A DNA stretch of 43,902 bases. It comes from S010-17 sp036478895. GTDB lineage: Bacteria; Bacteroidota; Bacteroidia; Flavobacteriales; Flavobacteriaceae. The stretch lies in assembly GCA_036478895.1 (NCBI GenBank), contig JAZGEV010000044.1:1-43902 (forward strand). Reading direction: 5' to 3'. A model generated the notes under the pieces. That model was not told the DNA's origin. It ran no database searches and saw only the letters and a list, made by a program, of their open reading frames with translations. Each line of letters begins with the position of its first letter. Position 1 is the first letter of the stretch. A program made the position numbers and the translations under genes. Positions 15,751 to 25,216 of the stretch are shown in pieces.

Positions 15751-16932
15751 TTATAAATGCAATCTAATATTAAATTTGTTAAACCATTTTACTACCCAAA
15801 CCATCAATAATGCAAACCCAAATGTCCAAAGAATTCCTTGAATACCTGATGTTGCAAATTCAGGCACAATAGAAAAACCTAACATCTTTTGTATACTTAT
15901 TAATATATACGGTAAAATATAAATCAATAACGGATTTGTTGCTGCTGGCTTCATCCAGTTGGACCAATTGGTTTTATTTTTAACATCCAACACATAGTAT
16001 AATACCAAAAACAATGCCGTCATTATTCCTACGCTATAAAAACACCACGTTGGTGTTGCCCAAATTTTTGAAATTGTAAAATAGGGGCGTAATAAGAAGC
16101 CTGCAAGCAATAATGCCAATACAAAACCTACTACATATTTTACACGTTGCATTAATGTTGCACTAATCTTTTTATTGAAAAACAATAATGACACTACTAC
16201 ACCACTTAGCGTAATAGTTGAATGTGTTGCGTGCTCCAAAGACATCATAAAACTTAATGATGGGAACTTTGTTTTACCTAATGCAAAAAACCCAGTCAAT
16301 AGTACTATGGCCGATATTAATAATATTAAATTTCCTTTACTAAATATATAAATAAAACTTGAAAAAAAATACGCCAAACCAATTAAACCAAGAATTCCCC
16401 ACCAATGGACTTGCATCATATTTCCATTTTCTCCTTTATACAAAAAGAACAAAACTATTAAGCCAACTATGCCTATTACTTTTAACACTTTTATGGTTGT
16501 CTCATTCATCGTTTTAGGATACATGTTCCATATTAAAATTGCAAAAACAAACGCCAAGAAATTCCATAATGCTATTGAGATAATCATTTGAGATTCGTCA
16601 AATGCCGTTCCTCCATTTACCATAAAAATCCCAAGAACTAATAAGCCAATTGTACGTATTAAAATGTGCTTATACAATTGCATTTTACTATCGCCTTTGA
16701 GTAATCTATGATTTATTGCAAATGGAATTGACATACCTACTAAGAATAGAAAACCTGGAAAAACAACATCTACAAATGTCATTTTATCTGCATCCGCAGG
16801 CATATGTTTCATTAATGGTGAAATATTAATCACGCTACTCATTTCGTTTACCCAAATCATAACTAAAATGGTTATTCCACGCAATACATCTATTGATAAT
16901 ATTCTTTTATTTTCTAAACTTACGTTTTTCAT
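15751..16932 (-). CDS. DUF5009/HGSNAT-like transmembrane acyltransferase
   Basis: A 393-residue inner-membrane protein with about ten to eleven hydrophobic helices. The N-terminal ILSIDVLRGITI segment and TFVDVVFPGFLFLVGMSIPFA are hallmarks of the DUF5009 / heparan-alpha-glucosaminide N-acetyltransferase group (COG4299). A His at 43 (LMKHMP), just before that motif, matches the position of the His that carries the acetyl group in human HGSNAT. Members are thought to move acetyl from cytoplasmic acetyl-CoA to an amino sugar on the other side of the membrane. The gene is in the middle of the PUL operon, 6 bases after the sulfotransferase-like gene and 9 before GH8. A diverged paralogue is at 25217-26305. 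Family level is sure; the acceptor is unproven. Confidence 0.8.
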   Translation of the reverse strand: MKNVSLENKRILSIDVLRGITILVMIWVNEMSSVINISPLMKHMPADADKMTFVDVVFPGFLFLVGMSIPFAINHRLLKGDSKMQLYKHILIRTIGLLVLGIFMVNGGTAFDESQMIISIALWNFLAFVFAILIWNMYPKTMNETTIKVLKVIGIVGLIVLFFLYKGENGNMMQVHWWGILGLIGLAYFFSSFIYIFSKGNLILLISAIVLLTGFFALGKTKFPSLSFMMSLEHATHSTITLSGVVVSLLFFNKKISATLMQRVKYVVGFVLALLLAGFLLRPYFTISKIWATPTWCFYSVGIMTALFLVLYYVLDVKNKTNWSNWMKPAATNPLLIYILPYILISIQKMLGFSIVPEFATSGIQGILWTFGFALLMVWVVKWFNKFNIRLHL

Positions 16933-16938
16933 ATCATA

Positions 16939-18261
16939 TTAATTAAATAGTCCTGTAAAGTGCTCTACTCTATATATTTTTCCAACAGTTGATAATTCCC
17001 ATTTTAATGAACCGTTTGAGTTTAACATAAGTATTTTCCCATTGGTTGCACTGGCAATTAGCATATCATTATTATTCATAATTTTCACACTTCCCATATA
17101 AGGTGAGAAATATTGTGATGACAAATAATGACTCTTTGTTGTTATTGCTGTCATGGCTGTATCATCTAACGATAATTCTAATAATCTAGATGTTGGCCTT
17201 TCCGTTACTCCACCATTATCAAACATTAAAATTTTTCCATTTTCAAATTCACTGGCATAATGCTGATATAAAAATGATGCATTTCCATCTAATGTATAGT
17301 CACCTCCAGTTCCCAATTTCCATATTACGTTACCTGATGTTGAATCTATTTTCCAAATTTGAGATATTCCTCTAAACGAAACTATATAATCTCCTTGATT
17401 GTCTATTGATATGGAATTTGCCCAAGGTTGTACATATGTTTGTGGCACTTCTGATCCATCAAAAGAATTCCATTCCCATATTTTTTGACCATTTGGATTA
17501 AAAACTTCAACACCTTCACCAGGTAATCCTCCAACCTCAACTTCTGTTAAGACGACACTATTTCCGTTTTCATCAAAAATAGCATCGTGATGAAAATAAT
17601 GATTTACATCCGCTGTATCTTTTTTTAATTTCGATATAATTTCACCACCAAAAGCAGATTCAATAAGCATATTTCCAGTAGCAAAATTATTATTTAGATC
17701 GTCTTCTATCGTTAATAGCGTTCCTTTTACTGTTACTCTTGCCATCTGAATTTTATTTTCTGATGTTCTGTACCAAATCATTTTTCCTGTATTATCAACT
17801 ACAATCATACAAGCGGGTAATACTTTATTATGGAATAAAAAATACCCTTCGTTTTCTTCACTAATAACATTATCAGCTTGATTATAAAATTCTTTTACAA
17901 AGAGTGGAACTGCACTTGTTGTAAAGCTTTTAATGTCTGAAACATCATCATTTTCTTGCCACTTTATTCGATAGTTATATGTTGAGCTTTCTGATAAGTT
18001 TAATAATGGAATTGTATGTGATGTTGTTTTTGAGCCAATAATACTTTGTTTAGCAGTCGATTCTAACTCATTAATGTTCCAATACAGAATAATTCCACTA
18101 ACTGCTTGATTCGTGTTAAATAACACATTGGCAACTAATGCATCTTTACTTGCATTTTCAACAATAATACTACTTATAGTTATCGTTTTATCGATTGGTA
18201 AATCATCATTACAACCTATAAAAAAAAGTGTAATGATGATATAAAATATTTGTTTTTTCAT
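16939..18261 (-). CDS. Arylsulfotransferase (ASST)-like beta-propeller lipoprotein
   Basis: The 440-residue protein has a lipoprotein signal (FFIGC, Cys17), an N-terminal fibronectin-III-like domain (about 25-117) and a six-bladed-propeller region resembling arylsulfate sulfotransferases (about 135-440). Retained features are HHDAIFDENGN (His224/225), SFRGISQIWKID (Arg297) and QHYASEFENGKILMFDNG, whose His334 corresponds to the residue transiently sulfated in the E. coli enzyme. The HxNS motif that provides another active-site His reads PWANS here, so activity is uncertain. It lies 14 bases after susD, at the position often held by a surface glycan-binding lipoprotein in PULs; it may be a binding protein rather than an enzyme. 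Confidence 0.72.
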   Translation of the reverse strand: MKKQIFYIIITLFFIGCNDDLPIDKTITISSIIVENASKDALVANVLFNTNQAVSGIILYWNINELESTAKQSIIGSKTTSHTIPLLNLSESSTYNYRIKWQENDDVSDIKSFTTSAVPLFVKEFYNQADNVISEENEGYFLFHNKVLPACMIVVDNTGKMIWYRTSENKIQMARVTVKGTLLTIEDDLNNNFATGNMLIESAFGGEIISKLKKDTADVNHYFHHDAIFDENGNSVVLTEVEVGGLPGEGVEVFNPNGQKIWEWNSFDGSEVPQTYVQPWANSISIDNQGDYIVSFRGISQIWKIDSTSGNVIWKLGTGGDYTLDGNASFLYQHYASEFENGKILMFDNGGVTERPTSRLLELSLDDTAMTAITTKSHYLSSQYFSPYMGSVKIMNNNDMLIASATNGKILMLNSNGSLKWELSTVGKIYRVEHFTGLFN

Positions 18262-18275
18262 AAAGTTTTAAGAAA

Positions 18276-19856
18276 CTACTCTTTATCCCACCAAACTCTG
18301 GTTAACAAATCATCCGCACCTTGTCTATCAACAGCTTCTTGATAATTCACTGGATTTACTTGAGATTCAAATTCAGGATAAAAGAAACGTCTTGGAATAA
18401 CTCCTCCAGTACCACTTGTGTACCATTCTACACCTTGAAATGGTGTTAGTGCCGGATAACCTGAACGTCTAAAGTTAGAATAAGATTCTAATCCGTTCAT
18501 ATATAAATTCACCCACATTTGTTCATTTATTACTCTAATTTTACCTTCCATATCAGCTGGTAAAGCATTTGCAGCAATAAAAGCATCTTTATCTGCTTGA
18601 GAAATATCTGGAGCACCAGGATACATAGAGACATGAGTCAAACCTGCTTGTAAACCAGCCTCATAATGTGCTTGAGCTCCTGTTGCGCCCCAACCTCTAA
18701 CTGCTGCTTCGGCTAACAACAATTCTACCTCTGCATAGGTCATAACAAAATTAGGCGCTGCCTGATCTGCAATGTATTTACTTGGTTGCATATGTTTAGA
18801 TATCATTGGAACATTAGCTACTAAATTACCAGTATTTGGATCAAACAAATCTCCATAAGCAGACCATTCGTTCCACCACATTGCGCCGTGAGTTATCCCT
18901 AATTGTAAGTATTGAGTTAAATCTGTTCCATCCTCTAAATAAGTTCCACCATAGATAAATAATCTAGGATCTCCAGTTAATTTTAAGTGATCTACAAACG
19001 TATTTGTTAATCTAAAACCTTCTGAATTAGCTGATGCTTGAAAAGTTTGAGATCTTCCATTACCACGGTTTTCGATATCTCCTTGTTGATAATCTATATC
19101 TTCGTGAATCATCATAGAAATATCATCATTACTCGTCATAACGCCACCAGAAATAGCAGCTTCAACTTGTGTTTTTGCTTCAGTTGGATTAACTTTTGTT
19201 AAACGAAAACCTAAACGCATTCTTAATGAATTTGCAAATTTTCGCCACTTATTAACATCTCCGTCAAGTAATAAATCTCCTTTTATAGTACCACTAGCTC
19301 CTGTTAATTGAACATTTGCTTTTTCTAATTCTATAAAAAAATCTGTATAAATATCTTCTTGCTTATCATAAGTTGGAAGTAAAATTCCTTCAGAAAATCC
19401 TTTTATAGCTTGCGAGTAAGGAATATCTCCATACATATCTGTCAATTCAGAAAACAAATACACACGCATGATTCTAGCTACAGAATTCATATTTTCCTGT
19501 CCTGCAACACCTTCGGTGCGTTCTAATAAGTTTTGTATGTTTTTTAATCCACCTGAAAAGCGATCTTCCCATAATGCTGCCCAATGTGATTTGTTTACAA
19601 TATTATATTGTCCACCATGTTGACACCACCAAGATCCAGAAAAATACTGCATGGTTGACATTGCTATACCTAAATCATATTCCCAAATCGGCCCTCTATT
19701 ACCTGATAAATCAAGTTGGACTTTGGCTAATTGGATTCCTGGATCTAGATCCGTATATGCATGTGGATTTGTGTTTAATTCTTCAAAGTGGTCAGTACAA
19801 CTTTGAAATGCAATTAATGAAATTGCGATAACTATTATTTTAATTATTGTTTTCAT
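18276..19856 (-). CDS. SusD/RagB-like glycan-binding lipoprotein (SusD-like 2 type)
   Basis: The 526-residue outer-membrane lipoprotein has a signal with lipidation Cys20 (LIAFQSC), followed by the family's TDHFEELNTNPHA opening. TPR-like helical segments (MNSVARIMRVYLFSELTDMYGDIPYS, quoted in part as TDMYGDIPYS), a FVMTYAEVELLLAEAA helix and the C-terminal GGVIPRRFFYPEFE match the SusD-like group. It forms the lid of the SusC transporter, capturing oligosaccharides at the surface. It follows susC by 27 bases and precedes the ASST-like lipoprotein by 14, so it belongs to the same operon. The ligand is not readable from sequence; context suggests amino-sugar oligomers. Confidence 0.95.
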   Translation of the reverse strand: MKTIIKIIVIAISLIAFQSCTDHFEELNTNPHAYTDLDPGIQLAKVQLDLSGNRGPIWEYDLGIAMSTMQYFSGSWWCQHGGQYNIVNKSHWAALWEDRFSGGLKNIQNLLERTEGVAGQENMNSVARIMRVYLFSELTDMYGDIPYSQAIKGFSEGILLPTYDKQEDIYTDFFIELEKANVQLTGASGTIKGDLLLDGDVNKWRKFANSLRMRLGFRLTKVNPTEAKTQVEAAISGGVMTSNDDISMMIHEDIDYQQGDIENRGNGRSQTFQASANSEGFRLTNTFVDHLKLTGDPRLFIYGGTYLEDGTDLTQYLQLGITHGAMWWNEWSAYGDLFDPNTGNLVANVPMISKHMQPSKYIADQAAPNFVMTYAEVELLLAEAAVRGWGATGAQAHYEAGLQAGLTHVSMYPGAPDISQADKDAFIAANALPADMEGKIRVINEQMWVNLYMNGLESYSNFRRSGYPALTPFQGVEWYTSGTGGVIPRRFFYPEFESQVNPVNYQEAVDRQGADDLLTRVWWDKE

Positions 19857-19883
19857 ATTAATATATTTTATTTTATTTTAAAA

Positions 19884-22800
19884 TTAGAACTTTAATCTTA
19901 CATTAAATCCATAACTCTTTCTTGTTGGCAAAGAACCATATTCTAAACCTTGCCCATTACCATTGTTATAGTTTGACTCTGGATCAATATTATCAACATT
20001 TTTATATAGTGTTAATAAATTCCTTCCAACTACTCCAATACTTATACCATTAAACGGTAATTTTTTAAGTGTTTTTTTAGGAAGTTTGTATGATATAGAC
20101 ACATCTCTTAACTTAACATAAGATGCATCATAAACATATTGTTCTGGAATATTATCAGACACAAAGCCCCAATATCTTGAAGGGTCTACAAATTTTTCAT
20201 TTTTAATATATTCTGGATTGTCTTCCGTTCCTACATTCACAACTCCACCACCAACATAACCTGCATCTACTGCTAAATTTACAAAATCATCTGGATCATT
20301 TCCTGCATCAGTCCAAGCGATACTTGCAGCATCGTTTCTAGACACATAATCATTCCATCCGTCACGACCTTCTACAGTACCTGAATGTGATCCATTAGAG
20401 TACATTGTAGAATTTGTAATGGAATATATATCTGCTCCAAATTTAGCATCAATTGATGTTTTTAACGTTATACCTTTAAAACTAAAAGAGTTTGTCAGTC
20501 CTCCAGTCCATTTATGCAATGAATTTCCTAATTTTTGAACATCTCCAATCAATGGCATTCCGTCTGAACCGTGAATAATATTCCCATTAGGATCTCTTTG
20601 ATAACCGGCTCCCGTTATTGTTCCAAATTCCTTACCTTCTTCTGCTATAATTTTAACACCTGCCCATCTTGCATCTGAGATTGTCATTATTTTCACATCG
20701 TCATGTAATTTTGTTACTGAATTTTGATTTTGTGCATAATTGACTGCAATATTCCACTTAAAATTTTCTGTTTTTATAGGACTAGCTGAAAGTAGTAATT
20801 CTAAACCCTTATTTTCAATAGAACCTGCATTTACAGATGCATATCTATAACCTGTAGTTTCTGGCACTTCTAATCTTAAAATTTGATTATCTACTACTTG
20901 AGAATAGTAACTAACGTCTAAATTTACTCTTCCTTTTAAGAATTTTAAATCTGTACCTATTTCATAAGAATTTGATTTTTCTGGTAATAAATTTCCATTT
21001 GGAATTGTTTCACCCAAAATACTACCCAATGGTTGACCTAGATGACTTAATCCAGTTAAACCGTATTCAAACGCCAATCTAAATGGGTCTGTATCTCCAC
21101 CAACTTGCGCATAAGATAACCTTAATTTCCCAAATGGTAAAACATCACTTTCCATTTCAAAGGCATCTGTAAATACAAAACTCATTGATGCCGAAGGATA
21201 AAAGTAAGAGTTATTATCTGTAGGTAATGTAGATGACCAATCATTTCTTCCAGTTAGGTCTAAAAATAAATAATCTCCATAATTAATAGAAGTATAAGCA
21301 TAAACTGATTGCACTTCTTTTCTTGGATTTCTTGGCGTTACAATAACTGTAGCAAAATTACTCATTGATGCTTGACCTGAATTAATAATTCCAGAGCCTC
21401 TAACAGCTAGTTCTTCTGTATTTTGTTTCGATAAGTTTGCACCACCACTTATTGAGAAGTACCATTTATCATTAATTTGTTTTGCGTATTGTACAATTCC
21501 ATCAATATTGAATTCTTGAACGTTAAAATTATTTTCTTGCATAAAACCACCTTCTTTAGTAGGCGTTCCTTTATCATAAAACTGTTCAATATTAAATGCA
21601 AATTGATCAATTCCTGTTTTTACTTTAAAATTCCAATTATCAGTCATTTGATAATCAATAGAAGCAAAACCAAGTATTCTGTTTTTATTACTCTTATTAA
21701 AAGTTTTGTTGATAGTCCAATAGGGGTTTGCACGGTAAATATTACTATTCCAATCTACATAATCTCCATTTTCATCTACATAATGTTGTAAGTACGCTTG
21801 ATCTACATTTCCTGCTAAACCAATTAATGGATTTCCAATATTAGTTACTGCATCTGTCAATGCTGGTCTATTATTCACTTCATCAGTAATATAAGTAACC
21901 TTTGCATCCAATTTTAATTTTTCAGATAATTTTGTATTTGCTCTTAATCCAATAGATAATCTATTCAAATTACTATTTGGCACAATGTCTTCGTTACTTA
22001 CATTATTTACAGAAAAACGTATTGAAGTATCTTCGCCTCCACCAGAAACAGCAATACTATTATTAGTAGTAACTCCTTGTCTGAAAAAACCTTGAATATT
22101 ATTTTCTACATATTTAAATGGATGTTCAATACCATCTGGCAATGTAATTAAATAATCACCGTCATATTTAGGACCCCAATTACTCTGTACAAGATTTGCT
22201 GGCTCATCAGTTCTAGGAAATCTTCCCGAAGATCCTTGACCGTAAATTTCTTGACGTTCTGTCAATTGAGTATGAATGTTATCAAAAGTAACTGTTGTAT
22301 TGGTTTCAACACCCAATCCTTTTCCATCATTTTTCTTTTTTCCTTTTTTAGTAGTAATCAATATTACGCCATTTAAAGCTCTAGATCCGTATAAAGCAGA
22401 TGCGCCTGCTCCTTTTAATACAGACACAGATTTAATATCTTCTGGATTAATATCTCCCAAACCATCTCCTAAATCTAAGCCACCCCATTGATCTGCCTGT
22501 CCTAAACTACCATTTTGTACTGGCACACCATCAATTACATATAATGGTTGATTATTACCTTCTATTTGGCTAATTCCACGAATCAAAACCCTATGAGATC
22601 CCGATGAACCAGAATTTGTTTGACCTATTTCAACCCCGGCAATCTTACCAGATAATGATGATATTGCATTCATTTCGGCTGTTCCTTGCAAGTCTTTACC
22701 TTTAACTTCTGAAATTGAATATCCTAATTCTCTACGCTCTCTCTTAATTCCTAATGCTGTAATAACAATAGTACCAAGATTGGTTGACATTGAATTAAGT

Positions 22801-23078
22801 ACTACATCATACTTAGTTTCTTTTCCAACAACAACTTCTAGATCCTCATAGCCTATATATGAAAAAAGAAGAATATCACCTTCTTTCGCTTTAATTTTAT
22901 AATTTCCATCAAAATCAGAAATTGTACCATTAGCAGACCCTTTAACTACAATATTAACATCAGGTAATACAAAGTCATCTTCAGAGCTTTTTACTGTTCC
23001 TGTAATACTTTGAGCAAAAGAATTTACACTAAAAAATAAAGATAATGCAAGTCCAAATAAAAATACTTTTTTTTTCAT
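19884..23078 (-). CDS. SusC/RagA-type TonB-dependent outer-membrane transporter
   Basis: The 1,064-residue protein has a signal peptide (1-22), a carboxypeptidase-regulatory-like domain (about 24-100: ITGTVKSSEDDFVLPDVNIV, DFDGNYKI), a plug (about 110-245, with PLYVIDGVPV and VLKGAGASALYGSRA) and a C-terminal 22-strand barrel ending in the aromatic YGFNVRLKF. SusC proteins import oligosaccharides across the outer membrane, driven by TonB, with SusD as the lid. It is the first gene of the leftward PUL operon (susC-susD-ASST-DUF5009-GH8-phosphoesterase), and is divergent from the sodium symporter. Length and domain order are normal and there is no frameshift. Confidence 0.96.
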   Translation of the reverse strand: MKKKVFLFGLALSLFFSVNSFAQSITGTVKSSEDDFVLPDVNIVVKGSANGTISDFDGNYKIKAKEGDILLFSYIGYEDLEVVVGKETKYDVVLNSMSTNLGTIVITALGIKRERRELGYSISEVKGKDLQGTAEMNAISSLSGKIAGVEIGQTNSGSSGSHRVLIRGISQIEGNNQPLYVIDGVPVQNGSLGQADQWGGLDLGDGLGDINPEDIKSVSVLKGAGASALYGSRALNGVILITTKKGKKKNDGKGLGVETNTTVTFDNIHTQLTERQEIYGQGSSGRFPRTDEPANLVQSNWGPKYDGDYLITLPDGIEHPFKYVENNIQGFFRQGVTTNNSIAVSGGGEDTSIRFSVNNVSNEDIVPNSNLNRLSIGLRANTKLSEKLKLDAKVTYITDEVNNRPALTDAVTNIGNPLIGLAGNVDQAYLQHYVDENGDYVDWNSNIYRANPYWTINKTFNKSNKNRILGFASIDYQMTDNWNFKVKTGIDQFAFNIEQFYDKGTPTKEGGFMQENNFNVQEFNIDGIVQYAKQINDKWYFSISGGANLSKQNTEELAVRGSGIINSGQASMSNFATVIVTPRNPRKEVQSVYAYTSINYGDYLFLDLTGRNDWSSTLPTDNNSYFYPSASMSFVFTDAFEMESDVLPFGKLRLSYAQVGGDTDPFRLAFEYGLTGLSHLGQPLGSILGETIPNGNLLPEKSNSYEIGTDLKFLKGRVNLDVSYYSQVVDNQILRLEVPETTGYRYASVNAGSIENKGLELLLSASPIKTENFKWNIAVNYAQNQNSVTKLHDDVKIMTISDARWAGVKIIAEEGKEFGTITGAGYQRDPNGNIIHGSDGMPLIGDVQKLGNSLHKWTGGLTNSFSFKGITLKTSIDAKFGADIYSITNSTMYSNGSHSGTVEGRDGWNDYVSRNDAASIAWTDAGNDPDDFVNLAVDAGYVGGGVVNVGTEDNPEYIKNEKFVDPSRYWGFVSDNIPEQYVYDASYVKLRDVSISYKLPKKTLKKLPFNGISIGVVGRNLLTLYKNVDNIDPESNYNNGNGQGLEYGSLPTRKSYGFNVRLKF

Positions 23079-23399
23079 AATTAAGGTAGTTTAATTAATT
23101 TTAAGATTAGCACATAATTATAACAATATTCCAATAATATAAAATTATTTCGCTAAGTTACATAAATTCAAAGACGAAAAGCATTAATTTAACTACAAAT
23201 CAATCATCATATTTATAACTCTCATTGACTATTTATTAAAAAAAATCAATATTAAACACATCCGTTTTTCAAACTAATTTTTTCATTTTTAAACGTTTTA
23301 TTAGTTTGTTTAGCTATAAATTTTGGTTGATGGTAGAAATAATTTATTTTCCAATTTAATTAATTACTATATTGTCCAACAAAACTTAAACAAAACAAA
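23079..23399. promoter_or_regulatory. Divergent intergenic region between susC and the sodium symporter
   Basis: This 321-base noncoding spacer must hold both the susC promoter (leftward) and the symporter promoter (rightward). It is extremely AT-rich. TATAAATTTTG (23315-23325) is a one-base-expanded -7-like box for the symporter. The palindrome AAACGTTT occurs at 23291-23298. I found no exact TAnnTTTG with a well-spaced -33 for either gene, so both may need an activator. No ORF or RNA was found. Confidence 0.4.
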
Positions 23400-25214
23400 A
23401 TGGTTACATTAAGCACATTAGATTATTCTTTAATATTTTCATTTTTTGCAATAACATTGTTTATTGGATTTTATGTGTCAAAAACATCTGGAAAAAATTC
23501 GTCAGAATTTTTCCTTTCTGGAAGAAACATGCCTTGGTGGCTACTAGGATTATCCATGGTAGCAACAACTTTCTCTACTGACACACCAAACTTTGTAACA
23601 AATGTTGTAAGGGTAGATGGTGTTTCTGGAAATTGGGTTTGGTGGGCTTTTTTAATAACAGGCTTATTGACTGTTTTTGTTTATGCAAAACTTTGGCGGA
23701 AATCAAATGTTAGTACCGATTTAGAGTTTTACGAATTGAGATATGGTGGAAAACCTGCTAAGTTTTTAAGAAAATTTAGAGCAATTTATTTAGGTGTTAT
23801 TTTTAATGTACTCGCAATGTCTGGAGTGACATTAGCAGCTATAAAAATAGGACAAATAATGTTAGGTCTAGAGCCTTGGCAAACAGTAATAAGTGCTGGG
23901 CTAATTACAGTAGTTTTTAGTGCTATTGGAGGTTTTAAAGGTGTGGTTTATACCGATTTTTTGTTGTTTTTTGTTGCCATGGCAGGAGCTATTGGAGCAG
24001 CGTATTTTTTAGTTAACTTACCAGAGGTTGGTGGCTTAGAAGCTTTAATTCAGCATGAAAATGTAGCAGATAAACTTTCTATTTTACCAGACTTTGACAA
24101 TAAAGAAACCGTAATAACATTATTAATAATTCCGCTTACCGTTCAATGGTGGAGTACATGGTATCCAGGTGCAGAACCTGGTGGTGGTGGCTATATAGCG
24201 CAACGTATGTTAGCCGCAAAAGATGAAAACCATGCAATTGGCGCTACGTTTTTCTTTAATATAATGCATTATGCTTTACGTCCTTGGCCATGGATTATTG
24301 TTGCTTTGGCATCTTTGGTAGTTTTTCCTGATTTAGCAAGTATTAAAGAAGCTTTTCCAAATGTTACTGATGACAAATTAGGGCACGATTTAGCCTATTC
24401 TGCTATGTTAACAAAATTACCAAGTGGCTTATTAGGTTTAGTATTAGCATCATTGGTCGCTGCTTATATGAGTACAATTTCTACACATTTAAACTGGGGA
24501 GCCTCATATATTGTAAATGACTTTTACAAACAACAAATAAATCCAAATGCATCTGAAAAAAAATTAGTTGCTATTGGTAGGATTTCTACCGTACTTTTAA
24601 TGGTGTTAAGTGCGCTATTTGCATTAATGCTACAAGATGCAAAACAATTATTTGACATTATAATAATGTTTGGAGCTGGTACTGGATTAATTTTTATATT
24701 GCGTTGGTTCTGGTGGAGAATTAATGCTTGGAGTGAAATTGTAGCTATGTTCTCATCTGGAATAATTTCAATGATTTTCACTTTCACATCCGTTGGAACA
24801 TTTTTGTTTGTTGGAGACGAAGCAATCTTCCCAACTTGGGCAAAATTACCTATTGTCGTTTTCATCACTACTGCCATCTGGATAATAACTACTTTTATTA
24901 CCAAGCCCGAAAGTAAAGAGGTATTACAAAATTTTTACAAAAGAATTCAACCTGGAGGTCCTGGTTGGCAAAAAGTTATTAATGAAGCGGCATCAAATAA
25001 CATTAACATAGTTGATGATAAAGAAGGCTGGAGTGTTCCATTTGGAATTTTAGCTATGCTTCTTGGTTGTGTTCTTATTTACAGTTGTTTATTTGCAACT
25101 GGTTATTATATTTATGGCGATTTTACACCCGCAATATTTGCGACATTTTCTGCTATAATTTCTGGTTACCTATTAATTAAAATTTGGAAAAAAATAAAAG
25201 CTAAAATACTTTAA
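23400..25214 (+). CDS. Sodium:solute symporter (SSS family), predicted amino-sugar/sugar importer
   Basis: A 604-residue inner-membrane protein with about 13-14 hydrophobic helices. SSS-family features include FFLSGRNMPWWLLGLSM near the N-terminus, STDTPNFV, the IGGFKGVVYTDF segment, and conserved Ser/Thr-rich helix text around YMSTISTHLNWGASYIVNDFY. SSS carriers couple solute uptake to sodium. It is the first gene of the right-hand PUL arm, two bases before the HGSNAT-like gene, so the two are co-transcribed. The context suggests uptake of GlcNAc or a GlcNAc-containing sugar released in the periplasm; the substrate is inference. Confidence 0.9.
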   Translation: MVTLSTLDYSLIFSFFAITLFIGFYVSKTSGKNSSEFFLSGRNMPWWLLGLSMVATTFSTDTPNFVTNVVRVDGVSGNWVWWAFLITGLLTVFVYAKLWRKSNVSTDLEFYELRYGGKPAKFLRKFRAIYLGVIFNVLAMSGVTLAAIKIGQIMLGLEPWQTVISAGLITVVFSAIGGFKGVVYTDFLLFFVAMAGAIGAAYFLVNLPEVGGLEALIQHENVADKLSILPDFDNKETVITLLIIPLTVQWWSTWYPGAEPGGGGYIAQRMLAAKDENHAIGATFFFNIMHYALRPWPWIIVALASLVVFPDLASIKEAFPNVTDDKLGHDLAYSAMLTKLPSGLLGLVLASLVAAYMSTISTHLNWGASYIVNDFYKQQINPNASEKKLVAIGRISTVLLMVLSALFALMLQDAKQLFDIIIMFGAGTGLIFILRWFWWRINAWSEIVAMFSSGIISMIFTFTSVGTFLFVGDEAIFPTWAKLPIVVFITTAIWIITTFITKPESKEVLQNFYKRIQPGGPGWQKVINEAASNNINIVDDKEGWSVPFGILAMLLGCVLIYSCLFATGYYIYGDFTPAIFATFSAIISGYLLIKIWKKIKAKIL

Positions 25215-25216
25215 TA

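Noticed and set aside
21477..21791. 104-codon plus-strand ORF inside susC
   Set aside because: It is the antisense shadow of a clearly coding barrel region.
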